Below are positions 1 through 6,990 of a stretch of DNA of 9,885 bases, piece after piece. This DNA comes from Nanohaloarchaea archaeon PL-Br10_U2g5. GTDB lineage: Archaea > Halobacteriota > Halobacteria > Halobacteriales > Haloferacaceae. Every line of letters begins with the position of its first letter. Within the stretch, counting starts at the first letter, position 1. Location of the stretch: contig LKMY01000044.1 of assembly GCA_001564205.1 (NCBI GenBank), positions 1 to 9,885 on the forward strand. The letters run 5' to 3'. The notes beneath the pieces were generated by a model. That model was given only the letters and a program-made list of their open reading frames with translations. It was not told the DNA's origin and ran no database searches. A program made the translations under genes and the position numbers.

Positions 1-70
1 GCGCTTCAGCGCGGGGAGGATGTCAAGATGCGGAGAGAAGCGTTAGGTGCACGGGGCCAAACACAGAACT

Positions 71-568
71 ATGACTAATTCGATCGGCGGTGATGAGGTC
101 GACGACGCGAGCGAACGAGACGGGAAGTACATCGACCGGGCGATCGAACTCGCCGAGGAGTCCGTTGAAATGGGGAACACTCCGTTTGGGGCGGTGATCG
201 TCGTCGACGGGGAGATCGTCGGCGAGGGACACAACGAGACACGGACGAATAACGATCTGGCCGCCCACCCCGAGATGACACTTGCGCGGTGGGCCGGGAG
301 AGAACTCGACGACGGGGAGCGCGAGCGATGTACGATGTACGCCAGCACCGAGCCGTGTCCCATGTGTGCGACGGCGATCCACTACGCCGGACTCGGCCGA
401 GTCGTGTTCGGCGTTTCGGGAGCGACGCTGAACGAACTCACCGGCGATGTCGTCACGATCCCCTGCGAGGAGGTCGTTCGGCGAGCCGGCGGCGAGACGA
501 TCGTTGAGGGACCGGTCGCCGAAAGCGACGCGATGACTATTCACGAGTCCTTCTACGGAGAGCCGTAG
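71..568 (+). CDS. Nucleoside/guanine-type zinc deaminase (CDA fold)
   Basis: This encodes a 165-aa cytoplasmic deaminase of the cytidine-deaminase fold that hydrolytically removes an amino group from a base or nucleoside. Zinc-site motifs are visible: H66-P67-E68 (the H-[A/P]-E motif, with E68 as proton shuttle) and P95-C96-P-M-C99 (the PCxxC motif). The lead-in 'GHNETRTNNDLAAHPE' resembles guanine deaminases and tRNA-adenosine deaminases more than short cytidine deaminases. The length fits the single-domain guanine deaminase class. I chose the ATG at 71; the in-frame GTG at 47 would add only eight residues and would overlap a weak TATA-like stretch at 41-47. The PfkB kinase gene follows after 33 bp on the same strand, so the two are probably co-transcribed, which favours a nucleobase or nucleoside salvage role over tRNA editing. 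The family call is firm; the substrate (guanine, or another purine or pyrimidine) is inference. Confidence 0.9.
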   Translation: MTNSIGGDEVDDASERDGKYIDRAIELAEESVEMGNTPFGAVIVVDGEIVGEGHNETRTNNDLAAHPEMTLARWAGRELDDGERERCTMYASTEPCPMCATAIHYAGLGRVVFGVSGATLNELTGDVVTIPCEEVVRRAGGETIVEGPVAESDAMTIHESFYGEP

Positions 569-601
569 CGTGAGCGTCTCGTCATCAGCAGCGCGGCAGT
601 C

Positions 602-1636
602 ATGACCGGTTCGTCACCCGCCACAGCCTCGCCTTCTATCGTCGCCGTCGGCGCCGCAGCAATCGACGAATGGTACGCCGTCAGCAACCTTCCCGAGCCC
701 GACGGCGGGGCATACGCGAGCGAGGTGACGACCGCCTTCGGCGGAGTCGGAGCGAACGTCGCCGTCGCGCTCGATCGCCTCGGGCGTGACGTGAGTCTCG
801 TCAGCCGAGTCGGCAGCGACGAGTACGGACGACTGGCCCGAGAGAACCTCGAAACCACTGGCATCGACGCGTCTCGTATCACGGTCGGCGACGATCCGAA
901 CACTCGGTCAGTGGTTCTCCGCGACCCAGGCGGCGAACGCGCGATCGTCACGGCCGGGGAGAGCTTCCGTGGACTCCGACTCGACGAGTTCGACCGGAGA
1001 GCGATCGCCACGGCAGACATCGTCTTTCTCACCGCCTATACGCCCGACCGGGTCGCGAAAGGCGTTCTCGACATCGTGAATGACGCCGTCGATCCGCCTC
1101 GGTTGGTTTTTGACCTCTCAGGACCCGTCGAAGAGCTGGTTGACCGTGGAACCGAGCCGGAGACGGTCCACCGGTACCTCCACCGCGCCGACCTGTTCGT
1201 CGCCGGTGACGTGGCGGCTACGGGCTACTTCGGCGACAGCGTCGCGGCGGTCGAGCGAGTCGCCGCGGCACAGCGGGCGCACGAACGGACTCGCAACCAT
1301 AACCGCGGTGGAGCCGATCACGACTGCGGAGCCGACAACTGGCCGCGTGCCGTCTTCACGCACGGTGCCAGCGGGATGACCGTCATCGCCGACGGGGCAG
1401 TCGCCGAGTTCGACGCGTTCGATGTCGATGCCGTCGACGCGACAGGAGCCGGCGACGCCTTCGTTGCGGGCCTGATCGACCAGTGGCTCGCCGGCGACGC
1501 GGGCGTCGAATCCGGCGTTAGGTTCGCGGCCGCGGTCGCGGCGATCAACTGCACAGCGCGATTCACGCAGCCAGGGCTGCCGGACCGGGAGCGAGTCGAG
1601 ACGTTCCTCGCTGATCGATCTCGCGGGGGGCGATAA
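602..1636 (+). CDS. PfkB/ribokinase-family sugar or nucleoside kinase
   Basis: This encodes a 344-aa kinase of the PfkB (ribokinase) family, which transfers a phosphate to a sugar, sugar phosphate or nucleoside. The N-terminal signature is 'AFGGVGANVAVALDRLG' (residues 45-61), followed by 'SRVGSDEYG' (68-76). The C-terminal signature 'DATGAGDAFVAG' (279-290) carries the anion-hole glycines and the catalytic base D285. Two things are odd. The NxxE motif that normally helps hold Mg2+ and phosphate is not recognisable where expected (the stretch reads 'ADLFVAGDVAATGYF', 196-210). A hydrophilic His/Asn/Asp-rich insert sits at about 228-247. The gene starts 33 bp after the deaminase and ends 8 bp from the convergent BtpA-family gene. 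Known haloarchaeal pathways include a PfkB ribose-1-phosphate kinase in nucleoside breakdown; that role would fit the context but is inference. Ribokinase, fructokinase or nucleoside kinase remain possible. The ATG at 602 is preferred because residues from about 12 onward already match the family start. Confidence 0.9.
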   Translation: MTGSSPATASPSIVAVGAAAIDEWYAVSNLPEPDGGAYASEVTTAFGGVGANVAVALDRLGRDVSLVSRVGSDEYGRLARENLETTGIDASRITVGDDPNTRSVVLRDPGGERAIVTAGESFRGLRLDEFDRRAIATADIVFLTAYTPDRVAKGVLDIVNDAVDPPRLVFDLSGPVEELVDRGTEPETVHRYLHRADLFVAGDVAATGYFGDSVAAVERVAAAQRAHERTRNHNRGGADHDCGADNWPRAVFTHGASGMTVIADGAVAEFDAFDVDAVDATGAGDAFVAGLIDQWLAGDAGVESGVRFAAAVAAINCTARFTQPGLPDRERVETFLADRSRGGR

Positions 1637-1644
1637 ACGCCTCC

Positions 1645-2472
1645 TTACCGGGCGTCGTCAGCACGCGATACCAGCGCTGCGACCCGTTCTTGATCGACCG
1701 GAGCCGTCGTCTCGCCGCCCGCTTTGAGCGCGGTGCCGACGATTGCGCCGTCGGCGACGCTCAGAACTTCGGCGACCGTGTCCGACCGCACCCCGCTCCC
1801 AACGAGTACCGGGGTGTCGAGGCCGTGCGACTCGCGCTCGGCCACGACGGCCGATAGCGCGTCCGCGTCCATCGCCTCGCCGGTTCCTCGTCCGGAGGCG
1901 ATCACGGCGTCTGCGAGCCCGCGTTCGGCGGTGTCAGCGAACGACTCCGCCGTGTATCCCTCGGCCGAAAGCGGTGCGGAGTGTTTCACGTCGATGTCGG
2001 CGAACATACCGATGTCGACGCCAAGCCGCTCGCGGAGGCGGAGGGTCTCGTGGGCTCGCCCTTCGACCACTCCCTGATCCGTAACCCGCGCGCCGGTGTG
2101 GACATTCACGCGGACGTAGTCGGCACCGACCGCGCCGGCAACGGACACCGCTGCCGCCGCGTCGTTTCGGAGGACGTTGATTCCGAGTGGGAGGTCCGTT
2201 TCTGTAGCGACCGCGGTTGCGGCGCGTGTGACGGCCGCGACGACGTGTTTCGGCACGTTCTCCGGATAAAACGGCGCGTCACCGAAGTTCTCGATCATGA
2301 TCCCGTCGACCCCGCCACGGTCGAGGGCCCGAGCGTCGCTTGCCGCCCGCTCGATTGCGGTTTCCATCGCGGCGGCGCCGTCTGTCTGCGCCTTCGGCGC
2401 GCCCGGAAGCGGCGGGAGATGTACCATCCCGATCACCGGCGTGTCCGTCTCGAACGTGGTCTCGAAATCCAT
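1645..2472 (-). CDS. btpA: BtpA/SgcQ-family TIM-barrel protein
   Basis: This encodes a 275-aa protein of the BtpA/SgcQ family, predicted (beta/alpha)8 barrels whose reaction is not settled. In cyanobacteria BtpA is linked to photosystem I accumulation, which cannot apply here. Family blocks are clear: 'IGMVHLPPLPGAP' (14-26), 'GVDGIMIENFGDAPF' (54-68), 'LGINVLRND' (96-104), 'ADYVRVNVHTGA' (117-128), 'ADIDVKHSAPL' (158-168), 'LVGSGV' (223-228) and 'DGAIVGTALKAGG' (241-253). I chose the ATG at 2472. The frame stays open upstream to 2862, but that extension has no family similarity, overlaps the divergent gene, and would bury a TATA box (2495-2502) placed correctly for a leaderless start at 2472. 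The gene converges on the PfkB kinase gene with 8 bp between stop codons. That proximity hints at a shared role in nucleoside or sugar-phosphate metabolism, which is inference. Confidence 0.88.
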   Translation of the reverse strand: MDFETTFETDTPVIGMVHLPPLPGAPKAQTDGAAAMETAIERAASDARALDRGGVDGIMIENFGDAPFYPENVPKHVVAAVTRAATAVATETDLPLGINVLRNDAAAAVSVAGAVGADYVRVNVHTGARVTDQGVVEGRAHETLRLRERLGVDIGMFADIDVKHSAPLSAEGYTAESFADTAERGLADAVIASGRGTGEAMDADALSAVVAERESHGLDTPVLVGSGVRSDTVAEVLSVADGAIVGTALKAGGETTAPVDQERVAALVSRADDAR

Positions 2473-2494
2473 GATCGACGAGAGACCCGCTCGC

Positions 2495-2502
2495 AGTATA
2501 AG
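2495..2502 (-). promoter_or_regulatory. TATA box of the BtpA-family gene
   Basis: Read on the - strand this is CTTATACT, centred about 26 nt before the ATG at 2472. That spacing implies transcription starts at or next to the start codon (leaderless mRNA). It also supports the 275-aa version of the protein over the long upstream extension. The same octamer occurs as the TATA element of the phosphoesterase gene. Confidence 0.65.
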
Positions 2503-2550
2503 CGTCCCCACAGCGTTTAGTCGCTCGGCGGCGAATCGGCGTCGACTGCA

Positions 2551-2994
2551 ATGGGTCTCGACACAGACGCCAACGACCGGACCGGCGAGATGACGCTCGT
2601 GTTCTCGCTCGGCGCGGCGCGAGCGCTCGCCGACCCTGCCCGCGCCTTCGCCGACGCTCGGGAGTGGAGCCGGTACGTCGGGATCGTCGCCAACGAGGCG
2701 GACGCAGTCGAAGCATTCGTTCGCGACCACGGCGTTACGAACGACTACGAACTCAGGAGCTGGGACAAGTGGGGAACCCTCGGTGATATCCACGCCGAGA
2801 CCGACACCCCCCGCTACGTGTTCGTCGGCACGTCGGCCGCGGACCGGCGGGTTGCAACCCACGTCGGCTACGAGTACCGTGACATTCGCGAGGCCGCCGA
2901 ACTGGCGGAGTGGGAACGCAGCGATTCAGAACGCTCGGACGATCCCGGCATGTTCAGCCGTCTGCGGCGAGCGGTGATCGAGCGCTTACGCTGA
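2551..2994 (+). CDS. Conserved haloarchaeal protein, DUF7124-like
   Basis: This encodes a 147-aa acidic, soluble protein with no signal peptide or membrane span. I recall a similar arrangement ('ADPxxAFADAREWSxYVGIV' early, 'RYVFVGT' in the middle, a tryptophan-containing acidic end) from the haloarchaeal family DUF7124, but this is from memory. No catalytic motif is evident. Two starts are possible: ATG at 2551, or ATG at 2590 (residue 14, just before 'TLVFSLGAARALADPARAF'). The conserved-looking part begins at the second, so the first 13 residues are less certain. A weak TATA-like GTTTAGTC lies at 2514-2521. The C-terminus (about 132-147) is a basic, possibly helical tail with five arginines, unusual for an otherwise acidic protein. 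The gene is divergent from the BtpA-family gene (78 bp between starts). Function unknown. Confidence 0.75.
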   Translation: MGLDTDANDRTGEMTLVFSLGAARALADPARAFADAREWSRYVGIVANEADAVEAFVRDHGVTNDYELRSWDKWGTLGDIHAETDTPRYVFVGTSAADRRVATHVGYEYRDIREAAELAEWERSDSERSDDPGMFSRLRRAVIERLR

Positions 2995-3002
2995 CGGCAA
3001 GC

Positions 3003-3068
3003 CGAGGGTTCGATCGGCGAGAACCGAGGATTCCGCTGTCGAGAGACGAGGGTTCGATTGGTGAGAGC
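3003..3068. repeat. Three-unit 22-bp tandem repeat
   Basis: Three consecutive 22-bp units start at 3003, 3025 and 3047. Units 1 and 3 both begin CGAGGGTTCGAT and differ at only three of their 22 positions; unit 2 begins CGAGGATTCC and is more diverged (about 15 of 22 match unit 1). A partial fourth copy (CGAAG) starts at 3069. The array fills the gap between the stop of the DUF7124-like gene (2994) and the phosphoesterase TATA box (3092). The period is about two DNA turns, so each unit presents the same helical face. It could be an operator array or a decayed minisatellite. Confidence 0.6.
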
Positions 3069-3091
3069 CGAAGTGAGCGCGGCCGGTGATA

Positions 3092-3099
3092 CTTATACT
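3092..3099 (+). promoter_or_regulatory. TATA box of the metallophosphoesterase gene
   Basis: The sequence CTTATACT is centred about 31 nt before the ATG at 3127, leaving a leaderless or very short (about 5 nt) leader. It rules against the in-frame GTG at 3058, which lies upstream of this box and inside the tandem repeat. Confidence 0.65.
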
Positions 3100-3126
3100 T
3101 CTCCGCCACGACCGTGCGAACGACAT

Positions 3127-3648
3127 ATGCAGATCGGCATCGTCTCCGACACGCACGATGATCTCGACGCCGTTGCGGCTGCTGTCGCGCTGTTCGACCG
3201 CGAAGGCGTCGGCACAGTCGTCCACTGTGGCGACTTTGTCGCCCCCTTTTCAGTGGCGCCGTTCGACAGCGGTGGCGCCGATGCGCCGGATTTCTACGCC
3301 GTCCGCGGCAACAACGACGGGGAGTGGGGAGTCCAGTCGACCGTCGAATCGTTTGGTACCTATCTCGGTGAGGCGGGGGCGCTCGCGATCGGTGGTGCCG
3401 AAATCGCGGTCACCCACGGAACGAGTCGAATCGTCGTCGACGCCCTGGTCGACTGCGGCGACTACGATTACGTGTTTCACGGCCACACCCACGCACACGG
3501 GATCGAGGAGCGAAACGGCACGGTCCGGGTGAACCCAGGCGGACTCCCGATCCCTGTCGACGGCGCGGACGACGTCTTTCGCGTCGCAATCCTCGATACA
3601 TCCGAGTCGGGCGTCGACGCGGTGACGCACCACGAACTAGAGGGATAA
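3127..3648 (+). CDS. YfcE/MJ0936-type metallophosphoesterase
   Basis: This encodes a 173-aa calcineurin-like phosphoesterase of the small archaeal/bacterial YfcE-MJ0936 type, a cytoplasmic enzyme using two divalent metals (commonly Mn or Ni) to cleave phosphodiesters. The complete metal-ligand set is visible: D8-T-H10, G35-D36, G61-N62-N63-D64, H97 in 'VTHGT', and G119-H120-T121-H122. The 'RVNPGGLPIPVDG' segment (134-146) matches the family's C-terminal strand. The natural substrate of this group is generally unknown; model phosphodiesters and cyclic nucleotides are cut in vitro by relatives. The ATG at 3127 gives the standard N-terminus ('MQIGIVSDTH') and sits at leaderless distance from a TATA box. 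It stands alone: the AOR gene 82 bp downstream has its own promoter. The family call is firm and the physiological role open. Confidence 0.93.
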   Translation: MQIGIVSDTHDDLDAVAAAVALFDREGVGTVVHCGDFVAPFSVAPFDSGGADAPDFYAVRGNNDGEWGVQSTVESFGTYLGEAGALAIGGAEIAVTHGTSRIVVDALVDCGDYDYVFHGHTHAHGIEERNGTVRVNPGGLPIPVDGADDVFRVAILDTSESGVDAVTHHELEG

Positions 3649-3699
3649 ACTCACCAACGAACGGCCACCATCCGCCGATCCCGAAACCGTCACCCGGAG

Positions 3700-3706
3700 T
3701 TTTATC
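3700..3706 (+). promoter_or_regulatory. TATA box of the aldehyde oxidoreductase gene
   Basis: TTTTATC is centred about 28 nt before the ATG at 3731, the position expected for a leaderless haloarchaeal transcript. No Shine-Dalgarno precedes the ATG. Confidence 0.6.
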
Positions 3707-3730
3707 GCCGTTCCCTCGCTGTGTATTCGT

Positions 3731-5443
3731 ATGAGACACGCGCAGGGGCCGCTGCTGACTATCGACCTGACCGATCGGACGGCATCGACAGCGTCGATCG
3801 ACGACCGACTCGCCGAGTTCGTCGGCGGTCGTGGACTCAACACCTCGCTCGCATACGACCGAATCCCGTTCGACGCCGACCCTCTCGGCCCGGAGAACCG
3901 CCTCTACTTCTCCACGGGGCCGATGCAGTACTCGACGACCTCTTATACCGGACGGATGGCCGCAACGGGGATCTCGCCGCTCACGAACGGAGTCCTCTCC
4001 TCAAACGCGGGTGGATTCCTCTCACGGAACTTCACCGGGGCGGGGTATGCCGCCGTCGAAATCGTCGGTGAGAGCGACGACCTGCTCGCCGTTCACGTGC
4101 GTGAGGTCGATGACGACGGGTCCCCAACCGTCGAGTTCGAGGAGGTCCCGGACCTCACAGAAGCAACGGTTTCAGCGATCTCCGATCGGCTCGCCGAAAC
4201 CCACGACGTAGAGCCGGAACAGATTGCTTGCGTCGGTCCCGCGGGCGAAAACGAAGTGCGGTTCGCATCGATCATGACCTCCGACACGCGTGCGTTCGGC
4301 CGAGGAGGACTCGGTGCTGTTCTCGGCGGAAAGGGCGTGAAAGCGCTGACCTTCGACGGCGACGCCGCCACCGAACTCGACCTCGACTGGCCGGACGACG
4401 CCGGCGAGGTCCACCGCGAGGCGGCGACCTCGGACTCGATCATGAAACGACAGGGCACCGCGAGCGTGACGGAGCTCGCTAACGCGGTCGACGCGCTTCC
4501 GTCTTACTACTTTTCGGAAACCTCCTTCGAGGGCGCCGAAGGGATTTCAGGTGATCGAGTCGAAGAAAAAAAGTATAAAAAGGGCACCTGCTCACAGTGT
4601 GCGTTCGCCTGCAAACTCCCGACTCGCGACGAGGAGCAGGGAATCGAGACGGAGGGGCCGGAGTTCGAGACCGTGATGGCGTTCGGGTCCAACGCCGGCG
4701 TCGACGACATCGTCGACGTGATGGCCGCGAACGAGCTGTGTGACGAGCTCGGGATGGACACTATCTCTTGTGGCGACACGGTGTCGATGTTCTTAGAGAG
4801 CGAAGACGAGTTCGGTAACGCCGAGCTGGTCCGGTCGCTGGTCGAACAGATCGCCTACCGCGAGGGAGTCGGCGACAAGCTGGCAGAAGGGGTACATCGA
4901 GCCTGCGAGGAGTTCGGTGCCGATGACTGGAGCGTGAAGGGGATGGCCTTCCCCGGCCACGACGGCCGCAAGCTGAACGGGCAGGGGCTCGGATTTGCGA
5001 CGTCGAACCGCGGTGCCGACCATATGTACGGGGAGTTCTACCCGTACGAATATCCGCTCATCGACAAGGACCAAGCGCTCGATCCAAGCGGGTTGGCGGG
5101 GAAGCCGCCGAAGCTCGTCGCAAAGGAGAACCGCAACGCGGTGCTCGACTCGGCCGTTATCTGCAAGTTTTCACGCGGCGTCGTCACGGACGGCCGGCTC
5201 GCCAACCTACTCGACGCCGACTACGAGGATCTCCAGTCGCTCGGCGCGCGCGTCGTCGAATTGGAACGGGCGTTCAACAACGCCCGCGGATTCGACCGAA
5301 CGGATGACACCGTCCCCTACGCGGACGCGATCGACGGCTTCGCGGACGGACTCTCGGAGTACTACGCGATCCGCGGCTGGAACGACGACGGAACGGTCCC
5401 GGGGCACGCCGGTGACATGGCTTCCGGGAGCGCCGACGACTGA
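3731..5443 (+). CDS. Tungsten aldehyde:ferredoxin oxidoreductase (AOR family)
   Basis: This encodes a 570-aa cytoplasmic enzyme of the AOR family, which oxidises aldehydes to carboxylates with ferredoxin as acceptor, using a tungsten (or molybdenum) bis-pterin and one [4Fe-4S] cluster. The N-terminal domain shows 'FVGGRGLNTSLAYD' (30-43), 'STGP' (61-64) and 'GRGGLGAVLGGKGVKAL' (190-206). The cluster ligands are C287-x2-C290-x3-C294 plus distal C478 in 'AVICKFSRG'. Pterin-site blocks include 'GPEFETVMAFGSN' (309-321), 'GMDTISCGDT' (341-350), 'GFATSNRGADHMYG' (421-434) and 'FNNARGFDRTDDTVP' (515-529). It is slightly shorter than the usual 600 or so residues, mostly at the ends, and looks intact. 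Haloarchaea carry several AOR paralogues and the substrate cannot be read from sequence. It converges with the aminotransferase (42 bp gap), a possible but unproven link to amino-acid-derived aldehydes. Confidence 0.93.
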   Translation: MRHAQGPLLTIDLTDRTASTASIDDRLAEFVGGRGLNTSLAYDRIPFDADPLGPENRLYFSTGPMQYSTTSYTGRMAATGISPLTNGVLSSNAGGFLSRNFTGAGYAAVEIVGESDDLLAVHVREVDDDGSPTVEFEEVPDLTEATVSAISDRLAETHDVEPEQIACVGPAGENEVRFASIMTSDTRAFGRGGLGAVLGGKGVKALTFDGDAATELDLDWPDDAGEVHREAATSDSIMKRQGTASVTELANAVDALPSYYFSETSFEGAEGISGDRVEEKKYKKGTCSQCAFACKLPTRDEEQGIETEGPEFETVMAFGSNAGVDDIVDVMAANELCDELGMDTISCGDTVSMFLESEDEFGNAELVRSLVEQIAYREGVGDKLAEGVHRACEEFGADDWSVKGMAFPGHDGRKLNGQGLGFATSNRGADHMYGEFYPYEYPLIDKDQALDPSGLAGKPPKLVAKENRNAVLDSAVICKFSRGVVTDGRLANLLDADYEDLQSLGARVVELERAFNNARGFDRTDDTVPYADAIDGFADGLSEYYAIRGWNDDGTVPGHAGDMASGSADD

Positions 5444-5485
5444 AAGAACCAGCTCGACTCGCAACGGTCGACGGAGCCGAGAGTA

Positions 5486-6901
5486 CTACTGTGCGGCGGT
5501 GACGTGATCGATCGCGTCGACGATAATATCCATCGCCGTGTCGGCCAGTTCTTCGGTGAGGACGAGCGGCGGCAGGAGTCGGAGCACGTTCCCGTGTCGG
5601 CCGGCAGTCCAAACGAGAACGCCGTGCTCGAAGCAGTACTGCTGGATCGCGTCGACTGCGTCCCCGTCGGGAGTACCGTTTGCGTCGACGAACTCCGCGC
5701 CGATGAACAGCCCGCGGCCGCGAACGTCGCCGAGTCGGTCGTTTCCTTCTGCGACCGTCCGGAGACGATTACGGAGGTGATCGCCCAGATCGCGAGCGTG
5801 CGCAAGTAGATCGTGTCCTTGGATGTACTCGATTGCGCGGGTTCCCGCCCGCATCGCGACCACGTGACCGCGGTACGTTCCGGCGTGGCCGCCCGCGTCC
5901 CACGTGTCTAGGTCCTCGTGGTAGATCGTCGCCGACAGCGGGAAGCCGACTCCGCCGAGCGCCTTCGCCGTCGTCATGATGTCGGGCGTGACACCCTCCC
6001 ACTCGTTTGCCCACCACTGTCCCGACCGGCCGAGTCCGCTCTGAATCTCGTCGAAGATCAGCGGGATGTCGTTCGCGGTGGCGATCTCTCGAAGCCCTTT
6101 CAGGAACCCCTCGGGCGGGACGATGACGCCGCCCTCGCCTTGGATCGGTTCGACGAAGATGCCGGCGGGGTTCGCGAGCCCGCCGTACGGGTCCTCGATG
6201 ATCTCTTGGACCTCTTTGAGCGCTCGCGCACACGAGGGGGCGCCACAGCAGTCGCCGGCGGAGCGCGGACAGACGGAGGCGGCGTCGCCGGATTCCGCGC
6301 GGTCGATGAACGGTGACGGGTACTTCGCGTGGACGACGTCGGGGATCAGGGGTGTGTAGTCGTCTTTGAACCCTTTGTTCGAGGTGAGTGCCATCGCACC
6401 GGAGGTCGCACCGTGGTAGCTTCCTCGGAAGGCGATCAGCCCGTCACCACCCGTGTTGTACTTCGCCAGTTTGATCGCGGCCTCGACCGCGTCGCTCCCG
6501 GTCGGCCCTCCGAAGACGACGCGGCTCTCGCCGCGAAGCCCGGGCGGTGCGATCTCGTCGAGCTTCTCGATGAGCTCGATCCGTGCCTCGGTCGGGAAGT
6601 CGACGGTATGGACGAGCTTCTCGGTCTGTTCGCGGACCGCCTCCAACACGTAGGGGTTCGAGTGCCCGACGTTCAACACGCCGATGCCGGCGAACATATC
6701 GATGTACGTGTTGCCGTCGGCGTCGCGGATGGTGGCGCCTTTCCCTTCCTCGAACGCAACTGGAATATCCTTCGGGTACGCGACCGCGCTGCTGTCGATT
6801 CGCTGTTGTGTGTCTAACAGCGTCTGGCTCTTCGGGCCCGGAACCGAGCCGACGTCCGGGGCGTCGTCGAAATGGATCTCAGATATCGATGGTCCGACCA
6901 T
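5486..6901 (-). CDS. Class III PLP-dependent aminotransferase
   Basis: This encodes a 471-aa fold-type I, class III (omega-type) aminotransferase. PLP-site elements are present in order: '[17 protein letters not shown]' (131-147, phosphate-binding loop), 'SYHGATSG' (161-168), 'EPIQGEGG' (251-258), '[14 protein letters not shown]' (281-294, with D284 facing the pyridine nitrogen) and the Schiff-base lysine K313 in 'TTAKALGG'. The C-terminal '[10 protein letters not shown]' (395-404) and '[11 protein letters not shown]' (441-451) are also typical. An added Cys-rich loop lies at 211-224 (four Cys in 14 residues). Likely substrates are omega-amino acids such as 4-aminobutyrate, ornithine/acetylornithine or 2,4-diaminobutyrate; archaeal class III amino-acid racemases look similar and cannot be excluded. 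A strong TATA box sits 26 nt upstream, so it is probably transcribed separately from the Lrp-type gene 150 bp upstream, which is its probable regulator. Confidence 0.92.
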   Translation of the reverse strand: MVGPSISEIHFDDAPDVGSVPGPKSQTLLDTQQRIDSSAVAYPKDIPVAFEEGKGATIRDADGNTYIDMFAGIGVLNVGHSNPYVLEAVREQTEKLVHTVDFPTEARIELIEKLDEIAPPGLRGESRVVFGGPTGSDAVEAAIKLAKYNTGGDGLIAFRGSYHGATSGAMALTSNKGFKDDYTPLIPDVVHAKYPSPFIDRAESGDAASVCPRSAGDCCGAPSCARALKEVQEIIEDPYGGLANPAGIFVEPIQGEGGVIVPPEGFLKGLREIATANDIPLIFDEIQSGLGRSGQWWANEWEGVTPDIMTTAKALGGVGFPLSATIYHEDLDTWDAGGHAGTYRGHVVAMRAGTRAIEYIQGHDLLAHARDLGDHLRNRLRTVAEGNDRLGDVRGRGLFIGAEFVDANGTPDGDAVDAIQQYCFEHGVLVWTAGRHGNVLRLLPPLVLTEELADTAMDIIVDAIDHVTAAQ

Positions 6902-6921
6902 ACCGACTGTTACGGCCGATT

Positions 6922-6932
6922 GATTTATATCT
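6922..6932 (-). promoter_or_regulatory. TATA box of the aminotransferase gene
   Basis: On the - strand this reads AGATATAAATC, centred about 26 nt before the ATG at 6901. It is the closest match to the archaeal TATA consensus in the intergenic DNA of this window and implies a leaderless mRNA with high basal strength. Confidence 0.75.
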
Positions 6933-6990
6933 TGCTCACAGTTCCAGCTGCTAGCCAGAGATAGAATCTAATCCGAGATTTCTCATTGAC

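Noticed and set aside
1..46. End of an upstream gene or a hairpin terminator
   Set aside because: GCGCT-TC-AGCGC at 1-12 can pair but has only a 2-base loop and no T-run. One frame is open from the edge to a stop at 76-78, but it is too short to judge.
2473..2862. 130-residue N-terminal extension of the BtpA-family protein
   Set aside because: The frame is open but the translation has no family similarity, runs antisense to the DUF7124-like gene, and the TATA box at 2495-2502 points to a start at 2472.
5444..5485. Terminator between the convergent AOR and aminotransferase genes
   Set aside because: The 42-bp gap has neither a convincing stem-loop nor a T-run on either strand.
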